From: a virus
DNA: 27,823 nucleotides
Strand: one strand, 5' to 3'
IMG/VR virus record: IMGVR_UViG_3300048091_000131
Span: 1 to 27,823 of that record
This document shows positions 22,066 to 27,823 of this stretch, in pieces (the first letter of the stretch is position 1; every line of letters starts with the position of its first letter). Position numbers and translations under genes: made by a program. The notes beneath the pieces are model-generated. The model saw nothing but the letters and a program-made list of their open reading frames with translations, ran no database searches and was not told where the DNA came from.

Positions 22066-22569
22066 CTATGCGCGGACCGCGAATAGGCCCCGCTTCTGTA
22101 GGTAATCGGCAAACTGCGTTGCGCTCGGCCGATCTGGCGCCGCCGGCAATAGACGGCCGCTGGTGTTCTGGATCGTCGCGTACTCGCGAGTTACCGCGCC
22201 TTCGACACGCTCTAGCGTCACAGCGCCTTTGCGCTTGTCGATGGGGTCGATGTCGTCAGAGTGGATCTCTGCAGCCAGCGCCATCTGCCCGTACTGGATT
22301 CGCGCAGGCAAGTAGTTGTCGGGCTTGATTTCGTAATCCAGCTCGACGCCGCGGCGTGGCCAGGACAACGCCTGATCGCTGTTGCTCTTGCGCCCTTTCC
22401 ACGTCATGCCATCCATCGCCAGCGCAGCACGACGCAGCAGCGCTTCCTGCGCTGGCACTTCCACCGGAATGGTCACGCCGAATTTCACGGCGTACATGGC
22501 CAGGTCTTCGGCGGATGCATAGCTTTCGGCGTCGGGCTTGCCGGTACCGTCCTCGATGATGAGAGTCAT
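22066..22569 (-). CDS. DnaT-like head-tail adaptor protein (167 aa)
   Basis: MTLIIEDGTGKPDAESYASAEDLAMYA matches the start of the phage 'DnaT-like ssDNA-binding' family, with a helical centre (QEALLRRAALAMDGMTWKGRKS, then LSWPRRGVE). Databases name the family after DnaT, but its constant place between capsid and tail joining genes indicates a structural adaptor that binds below the portal. No replication gene is nearby. The name is from family knowledge; the adaptor role is inferred. Confidence 0.82.
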   Translation of the reverse strand: MTLIIEDGTGKPDAESYASAEDLAMYAVKFGVTIPVEVPAQEALLRRAALAMDGMTWKGRKSNSDQALSWPRRGVELDYEIKPDNYLPARIQYGQMALAAEIHSDDIDPIDKRKGAVTLERVEGAVTREYATIQNTSGRLLPAAPDRPSATQFADYLQKRGLFAVRA

Positions 22570-22626
22570 GAATCAGCTCGCTGTGGGGTTCTGGATCGGG
22601 CGCCACGCTGTTGGGCACCCGGATGA

Positions 22627-23217
22627 TTACGCCTTCGGCAGCTCAGAAACCGCTTTTTCGAGCGATTCTACCGAAGCATTCGCCCGATACTGCACATTGG
22701 CGGCGTCGAGTTGCGCCTTGAGGCTTGCGATCTTCTCGACATTGTCGACCGGCTCCGCTGCCGCCTTGAGACGTTCGACTTCAGCGTTCAGCGATTGAAC
22801 CTCACCCGCCAAACTATCGCGCTCCCCCTTGAGGGTGGCAACACCTTCGTGAACTGCTTTCAGCGCATCGAACAGGCGGATAGGCAATTCGCCGGCGCCT
22901 GGGTGTTCCAGCTCCGACAGACCTTCGGCGGCTTCGATCATTCGCAGGACGCCGACACGCTCAATACGGAGCTTGTCGTTTTCCTGCTCCAGGCTGGCAA
23001 TGGCGTCAGCATCACCCCAATCAACTGGCTGGCTGATCAAAGGCTTCAACACCGAGACTTCGATGCCAAGCGCCTCATAAGCGTCGACCACCTTCGGCCA
23101 GCCGCCAATCACAACTGCATGGGTCACACCCGCTTCAGGCCGATCAAAGTGCGCTGGATTGCGGTACCGCTTTTCCGGATCGAAGTCCGAATTCTGAGTG
23201 GAGTAAACCAGTTCCAT
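22627..23217 (-). CDS. Coiled-coil protein downstream of the capsid (196 aa)
   Basis: The first about 65 residues form a small globular region (VYSTQNSDFDPEKRYRNPAHF, VTHAVVIGGWPKVVDAYEAL). The rest is charged and helical, with a coiled coil at about 125-160 (LKGERDSLAGEVQSLNAEVERL). No catalytic motif or membrane segment. Proteins of this type lie next to the capsid gene in several Pseudomonas phages, but their role is unknown; candidates are a minor capsid or an assembly factor. GGAG precedes the ATG, and a hairpin lies between it and the capsid gene. Confidence 0.75.
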   Translation of the reverse strand: MELVYSTQNSDFDPEKRYRNPAHFDRPEAGVTHAVVIGGWPKVVDAYEALGIEVSVLKPLISQPVDWGDADAIASLEQENDKLRIERVGVLRMIEAAEGLSELEHPGAGELPIRLFDALKAVHEGVATLKGERDSLAGEVQSLNAEVERLKAAAEPVDNVEKIASLKAQLDAANVQYRANASVESLEKAVSELPKA

Positions 23218-23228
23218 AAAATCTCCGT

Positions 23229-23248
23229 AGCGGCCATTGCTGGCCGCT
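23229..23248 (-). other. Stem-loop after the capsid gene
   Basis: A perfect 8-bp stem AGCGGCCA/TGGCCGCT has loop TTGC on the plus strand. There is no T tract after it on the minus strand, where GGAG and ATG follow within about 12 bases. So it is unlikely to terminate, but it could protect the 3' end of the capsid message or lower translation of the next gene. Confidence 0.55.
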
Positions 23249-23261
23249 TTCAGGGCAAGTA

Positions 23262-24224
23262 TCAGCCGCCGGCTGGTGGCGTAGTGGTCAGAGTGATCAG
23301 CACACCAGCAGTCACCTTGTTGCTGTTGGAATGCTTGACCCAGTTCGCAGCCGAACCCACAGCGGCAAGCGTAGGGTTCGCGCCGCCCGCGGTTTCCTTC
23401 CAGCTGTAGCCGAGAACATCGATGTTGACGGTGCCTTCTGCGCGATAGCCGATACCCAGGTTCTCTTCATCGTTCACCGCATACGAACGGAAGCCCGGCG
23501 CCTGCGACTCGGTGATTACCACAGCGTTTGGCAGCAGGCCGAAGATCACATCTGCGGGCGCGGTGTCGGTGACCAGCACCGGCTTGCCGAGAGTGCCGGG
23601 CAGACCGCCGTAGATGACGACACCCGCCTCTTCGTAGACCTTGTTCGCGATCGCCTCGTCCACGATGTCGAAGTAAGCGCTGGAGTGCATGACCCACAGC
23701 GCGATGCGGCCGAACTTGTCGCCGAACTTGCGCATGCCGCGGGTCAGCGTCTTCTTGCCGTCAGTCTCGATGTTGGCCGAAACCACCATTTCAGCGTTGG
23801 AGCTGATGGAGGCGCGCAGCGCAGCAGTGGCGTACTGGATGAAACCTTCCAGAGTGGCGTCAGCAACGTCGGCGCCGATGATCTGGGAGAACTCATCGAC
23901 CGGACGACCGCGGCGCTTGAAGGCCTCTTCGGTGGTCTGGTACGGACCGTACTTCCAAGGTGCTTTGACGCCAACGGCTTCGCCCGCGCCGATCTTCTTC
24001 GCGGTCACTTTGCCGGTGGAATTGACGTCGCGATGCTCCAGCGAGCCGCCGATCTTGTAGAACGAGCGCTTGCGGAAGTCGCCTTCGATCAGCTCGTTGT
24101 CGAGCACAATCGCACCGTTGGACGATGCGTTGAACACATCGAGGTTGTCCTGGACTCGCTCCAGGTATGCGGTCTGCGCCTCATCGTTGTAGATGATCAG
24201 GTCGCTGTTAACAGTCGTTGCCAT
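23262..24224 (-). CDS. Major capsid protein (320 aa)
   Basis: The order scaffold, this gene, then connectors fits only the major capsid protein, and the length is usual. Sequence marks are TVNSDLIIYNDEAQTAYLERVQDNLDVFN at the N-terminus, GAGEAVGVKAPWKYGPYQTTEEAFKRRG, and IALWVMHSSAYFDIVDEAI. The last fits the core of HK97-fold capsid proteins of the 'gp13-like' family (no N-terminal delta domain visible, scaffold supplied by a separate gene). The C-terminal about 45 residues (AAVGSAANWVKHSNSNKV) are Ala/Asn/Thr-rich. About 415 copies form a T=7 head in similar phages. Confidence 0.88.
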   Translation of the reverse strand: MATTVNSDLIIYNDEAQTAYLERVQDNLDVFNASSNGAIVLDNELIEGDFRKRSFYKIGGSLEHRDVNSTGKVTAKKIGAGEAVGVKAPWKYGPYQTTEEAFKRRGRPVDEFSQIIGADVADATLEGFIQYATAALRASISSNAEMVVSANIETDGKKTLTRGMRKFGDKFGRIALWVMHSSAYFDIVDEAIANKVYEEAGVVIYGGLPGTLGKPVLVTDTAPADVIFGLLPNAVVITESQAPGFRSYAVNDEENLGIGYRAEGTVNIDVLGYSWKETAGGANPTLAAVGSAANWVKHSNSNKVTAGVLITLTTTPPAGG

Positions 24225-24236
24225 GGGTGGATCCCC

Positions 24237-24965
24237 TTACTTGGGCAATTGCAGGTATGCGGTTTGGCCGTGCTTGCGCTGGTAATCGCGCTTTTGCTCG
24301 GCAGTCATTTCGGAGCGCTTGAATGCAGCCTGGCCGCCACCCCCGCCCGGGGCTTGTGTCCCTGAAGCCCTTGGCCACAGATGAGGTGCGCTTTCGCGCA
24401 GGGATTCCGCCCATTCGAGCGGGGTCAGAGGGGTCTTGCCGTCTTTGCCGAGGATGACCTGGCCGGATTCATCAACGGCGACCGCTTCACCCTCTTCGTT
24501 CAGCGAGAACACGCCTTTGGCGCGCAGGATGATGTCGTCGGTTGCTTCCGGCAGTGCGCCGGCTTTAAGCGCTGCACCGCGTACCGAATCGCCCAGGACT
24601 TTGCCCTGGAACTTGGCGGCGAATGCTTCGGCCTTCTCGGCCCGTGCGGTGACGGTCTTCAACTGCTTGTCGTAGTCGCCACGCAGGCGCTCGGTGCGGC
24701 GGTTGAAGACCTCGTCGACCTTACCCTCAGTCAGCAGCTTGGTTTCTTCGTCCTGGCCGGCACGACTGAGCAAGCCTTTCACGGCGTCAATGTCGATGCC
24801 TTCGAACTGCGTTTCGAACTGAGTAAGCTTGCCGGTGGTGTCTTTCAGTTTGCCCAGCAGCTCGGTGTTCTTGGTTTTCAAGCCAGAAACAGAGGCATCA
24901 ACAGCAGTCGCGATAGCGGCCTTGATTGCCGGATTGTCCAGGTCGATTTCGTTTTCTTCTGCCAC
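24237..24965 (-). CDS. Head scaffold protein (242 aa)
   Basis: I start at GTG 24965, where AAGGGG lies 7-8 bases upstream; the longer frame with starts at 25007 and 25073 passes through a terminator. The protein is almost wholly helical and charged, with a coiled coil (LLGKLKDTTGKLTQFETQFEG), which is typical of scaffold proteins. It ends in basic QKRDYQRKHGQTAYLQLPK, the region that contacts capsid proteins in related scaffolds. It immediately precedes the capsid gene. No protease motif is visible in it. Confidence 0.85.
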   Translation of the reverse strand: MAEENEIDLDNPAIKAAIATAVDASVSGLKTKNTELLGKLKDTTGKLTQFETQFEGIDIDAVKGLLSRAGQDEETKLLTEGKVDEVFNRRTERLRGDYDKQLKTVTARAEKAEAFAAKFQGKVLGDSVRGAALKAGALPEATDDIILRAKGVFSLNEEGEAVAVDESGQVILGKDGKTPLTPLEWAESLRESAPHLWPRASGTQAPGGGGGQAAFKRSEMTAEQKRDYQRKHGQTAYLQLPK

Positions 24966-25007
24966 GTTGATGCACCCCTTGGGTTTGTTTGCCCGCTTTG
25001 CAGGCAT

Positions 25008-25030
25008 AAAAAAACCCGCCGAAGCGGGTT
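25008..25030 (-). terminator. Intrinsic terminator after the 124-aa cargo gene
   Basis: AACCCGC/GCGGGTT arms with a CGAA-type tetraloop (25013-25030) run into a seven-base T tract on the minus strand. The 124-aa gene ends 16 bp before, and the scaffold gene starts about 40 bp later. It divides the head genes, so transcription must pass it for capsid synthesis. Confidence 0.85.
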
Positions 25031-25045
25031 GATAGGTTGTGAGTT

Positions 25046-25420
25046 TCAGTACCTGAGCATCTTTAAGCTGCACAGTCCCTCATCGCCAGTAACGAATTGG
25101 TAAATCTGATCAGTGAGAAATAGAAGATCTGACCTGGCCTGAGCGACCTGCGAGAGCGAGCGATTGGGATCAGAGATGCCGATGGCATAATTACGAACTT
25201 CTTTCTTTAGCCATCCTTGCGTGAGGATGCTATTTAGCACCAAATTGATAGCCCCGGCGTGTTCGAAGGACTGATCTTTACGATAAGACCTGATCCAAGA
25301 TATTGCCTTTCTGCGAATGGCAAGTCGCTCCGCTACATCACCAGGCCAACCAGGGTAGAACACGACAACCAGCAGTTGAGAAAGCTCTTTCCTTTCATTT
25401 TCAGATATGAAACTCAACAC
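25046..25420 (-). CDS. Small cargo protein between head genes (124 aa)
   Basis: GTG 25420 with AAGGA 8 bases upstream is the chosen start. The product is helical (RKELSQLLVVVFYPGWPGDVA, RKAISWIRSYRK, then INLVLNSILTQGWLKKEVRN) with no membrane segment. The spacing of hydrophobic residues is faintly like effector-associated domains (EAD1 type) of bacterial immune systems, but I am not confident. It lies between the head morphogenesis gene and the scaffold, where related phages often have no gene, and is followed by its own terminator. The base composition looks less GC-rich than its neighbours. I interpret it as a moron, function unknown. Confidence 0.7.
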   Translation of the reverse strand: MLSFISENERKELSQLLVVVFYPGWPGDVAERLAIRRKAISWIRSYRKDQSFEHAGAINLVLNSILTQGWLKKEVRNYAIGISDPNRSLSQVAQARSDLLFLTDQIYQFVTGDEGLCSLKMLRY

Positions 25421-25455
25421 CTTGCACGTCCTTTCGCTTTAGTGATTTCTTTGGA

Positions 25456-26541
25456 CTATACGCCAGCTCGCTCGAATGCCAACGGCTCCAGCACCTTCAT
25501 CTGCGCCAGGGTCAGTGGCGCAAAGTTGCGGTCGAGCTGCAGCTCGGCGAAGCGCTGGACGCTTAGCCCGCCCTCACGGAACAGCTTTGCCCGTACCGGG
25601 CCTATGGCAACGTCCTGGAACGAAGCTGGCTGCTGCTGTAGCCAGTGGTAGTAGTCGAGGCTCGCGCTGACCTGTCCCGCACCATCCGCACCGACCGACG
25701 CCCGCGTAGCGCCCTTGGCGAACATCTCGCTGAGCTTGGTCAGGAGGACGAACGTGGTTCTACAATTCGGGTGAAACGGCGGGCGGGGGCCAGAGTCGAC
25801 CGGAAACCGTCGCTTATCCATTGATCGACACTGCTGGCTGGTTTTGCTATCCAGCGTGGCGACCATCTCAACCTCGGAAACGATGTCCGTGTTGGCTTTG
25901 GCCACCTCCATGCGTGCCTGGGACGACACATGCTGAATCGCGGTATGCACCACCGTGCTGGCATTACGGTTGGTGGTGGCGAGAATGCCGTCCTTATAGC
26001 CGGCAAGCTTCGTACCGCGGATGTTGCGGATGATCTGGAAGTTCGTTTGCCCTTCGAAGAAGCCCTGCCGAATGGTGCCGGTGACGCGCTCGCGCTCGGC
26101 ACTGGTCCAGCCCTTGATGAACGACTTCAGCAGCTTGCCGCCGCCGGTACCACGCACACTTAGTGGGTTGGTCAGCACCGCAGTGCGGATAGCTGCAGCC
26201 GTCGGCGCGACCACATCCAACGAGACACCAACCAGCACCGAACGGGCTAGGCTCGACGCTTCAAACTCAGCCTCGTAGTTGGCGATGTCGATCAGGTCGA
26301 GGTTCAGTTGCGCGCTGTAGCGGTCGAAGATGCCCAGAAGCAAGCTATCGACCTCCTTCAGCAGCGCCTCCAGCCGCTTGACGTTGTACAAGGTCAGATC
26401 TGACTGCGTGAGCCGGTCGCGGATCGAGCGGTCGATCTCCTTTAGGAAGGGGGCAAACTTGCCGACCTCCCCGGCCTTCAGCTTTTCGAGAAAGACCGCG
26501 TGCCGAATCGTGGCGTCAAGGAATGCTTGGTTTGCCGCCAT
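25456..26541 (-). CDS. Mu F-like head morphogenesis protein (361 aa)
   Basis: The start overlaps the end of the portal gene by 26 bp, typical of portal and head morphogenesis pairs. The C-terminal third has the Mu gpF/SPP1 gp7 mark: TLDSKTSQQCRSMDKRRFP, then RPPFHPNCRTTF (about residues 225-263), with cysteine and histidine conserved. The N-terminal half is helical. The family forms a minor head component carried in by the portal, needed for infectious particles. No ADP-ribosyltransferase or other fused domain is evident. Confidence 0.9.
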   Translation of the reverse strand: MAANQAFLDATIRHAVFLEKLKAGEVGKFAPFLKEIDRSIRDRLTQSDLTLYNVKRLEALLKEVDSLLLGIFDRYSAQLNLDLIDIANYEAEFEASSLARSVLVGVSLDVVAPTAAAIRTAVLTNPLSVRGTGGGKLLKSFIKGWTSAERERVTGTIRQGFFEGQTNFQIIRNIRGTKLAGYKDGILATTNRNASTVVHTAIQHVSSQARMEVAKANTDIVSEVEMVATLDSKTSQQCRSMDKRRFPVDSGPRPPFHPNCRTTFVLLTKLSEMFAKGATRASVGADGAGQVSASLDYYHWLQQQPASFQDVAIGPVRAKLFREGGLSVQRFAELQLDRNFAPLTLAQMKVLEPLAFERAGV

Positions 26542-27823
26542 CTACTTTGTCCTCGTCGTCCAGGCCTAAGCCGTCGCCCTGCTCTGCCAGCTCGCCATCA
26601 ATCTGCTGGTCTGTGCGCTCAGGCGCGATCAGGCCCAACTTACGCAAGTACGCTCGAAGATCTGCTTTGGCGAATCCGCCGTTCTGCCAGAGCCCAACCA
26701 GAGCGGTGATCATCTGAGGATCCGCCGTTAACTCAACGAACTCCTGATTGATCTGGTAAGCGACCTTCGCATCGTCGACGCCCATGTAGGTGCAGCACCA
26801 CATGATCGCCCGCGTGTAAGCCTCGCTGACGTTGGCCACGCAGCCGGCGAGCACCGACGTCGATGCGGACTGATCACCACGGGCTTCGGTCGCCGTCTTG
26901 GACGACAGAGTCGCCACGACCATCCGGGCGCCAAGCTCGATCATCATCTGGTTCTTGTCGGCCATGGCCTCCTTCACCAGCGTGTTCGGCAGTGGCTGCG
27001 CATAACCGAAGGCGCCACCTGTTGGCAGCATCATCGGGGCGCGAGAGCCGACGTAAACACCCGTTTTCTCCATCCAGTCGCGCCACTGTTCGTCCAGACC
27101 GGAAATCCATGGCTGTGCCTGGCCGCACCAGAAGACGCTGTCTTCATAGTCGGCGCTGTTCCGATAATGGCCCAGGTTGATCATGGCGATATCGTAGAGC
27201 GGTGACTCGTCAATGCTCGGGTCATTGTTCTGTGCGCCTACGAAGGTGAACGGGATCTCCTTCAGGCGGCCGGCGGCGCCGGTGGGTTTGAATTCCTGCA
27301 CAACGGCCAGCGGCCCGCCACCCTTCGGCCCGGATCGGCGCCAAACGCGGCAGACAAAGCCATCATCCTCGAGAGCCAGTTCCCGGTATTGCTCTACCAC
27401 CTTGAAGCCGAAACCGTCTTCGATTTCCGGCGATTCGCGCAGCACCACCAAGGTCAGCACGCAGTGTCCGTTCACCATGCCCGTACGCCAGTTGATGATG
27501 TCTTCAGCGCAGTACGACAGGATCACCGAGTGCCCACCGGCGCCGGCGTCTTGGTGATAGTCGACGTACAGACCATGCCGTCCAGCCTCGAGCACCTTTT
27601 CCAGCGTGCCTTGCGAATGCTGGTAGATGCTCACGCCGGAACCGTTGGCGTTGTCCTGTAGATACTCAAGCTTCTTCGCCACGGCAAGTGTCGGATCTTT
27701 GTGGAAGGCAAGGCCGAGCAGCCCATTACGCGTGTGGCCGGTGGCGTTCTTGAACACCGCTCGCTCGCGATAAGCCTTATTGCGATCAACGTTCTCTGGC
27801 GATTTATCGTGAGCATTGATGTA
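26516..27823 (-). CDS. Portal protein, DUF4055 type (5' end outside the window)
   Basis: The frame is open to the right edge, so the N-terminus is missing; 435 codons are visible. RERAVFKNATGHTRNGLLGL near the visible start, LEYLQDNANGSGVSIYQHSQGTLEKVLEAGRHGLYVDY, and later TGGAFGYAQPLP and MIELGAR are hallmarks of DUF4055, a phage portal family. The C-terminus is helical and acidic (LAEQGDGLGLDDEDKVDGG). It forms the dodecameric DNA gate, binds terminase and starts head assembly. It should be preceded, outside the window, by terminase large subunit. Confidence 0.9.
   Translation of the reverse strand, partial: YINAHDKSPENVDRNKAYRERAVFKNATGHTRNGLLGLAFHKDPTLAVAKKLEYLQDNANGSGVSIYQHSQGTLEKVLEAGRHGLYVDYHQDAGAGGHSVILSYCAEDIINWRTGMVNGHCVLTLVVLRESPEIEDGFGFKVVEQYRELALEDDGFVCRVWRRSGPKGGGPLAVVQEFKPTGAAGRLKEIPFTFVGAQNNDPSIDESPLYDIAMINLGHYRNSADYEDSVFWCGQAQPWISGLDEQWRDWMEKTGVYVGSRAPMMLPTGGAFGYAQPLPNTLVKEAMADKNQMMIELGARMVVATLSSKTATEARGDQSASTSVLAGCVANVSEAYTRAIMWCCTYMGVDDAKVAYQINQEFVELTADPQMITALVGLWQNGGFAKADLRAYLRKLGLIAPERTDQQIDGELAEQGDGLGLDDEDKVDGGKPSIP

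Noticed and set aside
22066-22569. Replication function from the DnaT-like name
   Set aside because: The position between capsid and tail joining genes and lack of any replication gene indicate a structural adaptor. The family name is misleading.
23331-24365. Long plus-strand reading frame of 344 codons
   Set aside because: It lies antisense to the capsid gene, is Arg/Ala/Val/Leu-rich as expected of GC-rich antisense frames, and has no ribosome binding site or recognisable domain.
24966-25073. Upstream extension of the scaffold gene to 25073
   Set aside because: It would run through the terminator hairpin at 25008-25030 and into the end of the 124-aa gene. GTG 24965 has a good AAGGGG site.

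Overview
The window is the late (structural and lysis) part of a siphovirus prophage, sitting directly downstream of a host serine tRNA gene in what looks like a Pseudomonas chromosome. The genus call is by recognition: the base composition and codon choice are GC-rich, the tail-fibre N-terminus and several small genes are types I associate with Pseudomonas prophages, and there is a Pseudomonas-style LexA box. No host marker beyond the tRNA is present. No integrase, repressor or terminase is in view, so the prophage continues past the right edge, where the portal gene is cut.

Layout, left to right. (1) 31-163: tRNA-Ser(UGA) and its terminator, the probable attachment end. (2) 328-1346, + strand: a 69-aa small protein and a 241-aa protein with a C-terminal Cys4 zinc-ribbon-like motif. 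The second is preceded by a perfect CTGT-N8-ACAG LexA operator, so it should be DNA-damage inducible. (3) 1347-1565: non-coding, with nested inverted repeats and two direct repeats GGTACAAAAA. (4) 1566-3000, + strand: an AT-rich two-gene cargo module, a two-TM membrane protein followed 16 bp later by a DUF2971 protein. It is a candidate anti-phage or lysogenic-conversion system. (5) 3012-27823, - strand: the late operon, transcribed right to left.

The late operon in transcription order is: portal (DUF4055), Mu F-like head morphogenesis protein, a small cargo gene, scaffold, major capsid, a coiled-coil protein, DnaT-like connector, head closure, gp10/Z-like, tail terminator (U-like), tail tube (V), G and G-T chaperones (made by a -1 frameshift at GGGAAAC), tape measure (H), M, L, K, then a cargo island, then I, J, two small related tail proteins, tail fibre, fibre-assembly chaperone, endolysin, and the spanins Rz and nested Rz1. 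The head comes from a non-lambda lineage and the tail is lambda-like.

The K and I genes, adjacent in lambda, are separated here by about 2.8 kb. This island carries a P63C-domain gene (-), a lipoprotein gene (-) and three small + strand genes. The P63C promoter has four copies of the palindrome-like decamer ATGCAAGCAT (alternating orientation) spaced 22-23 bp, covering a TTGACA promoter and the start codon. I regard this as the most interesting unlisted signal, because it implies an autonomously regulated gene inside a silent late operon.

At least five intrinsic-terminator hairpins lie inside the late operon, each immediately before a Shine-Dalgarno and start codon. Either the operon depends on processive antitermination, or these are mosaic linker sequences at module joints.
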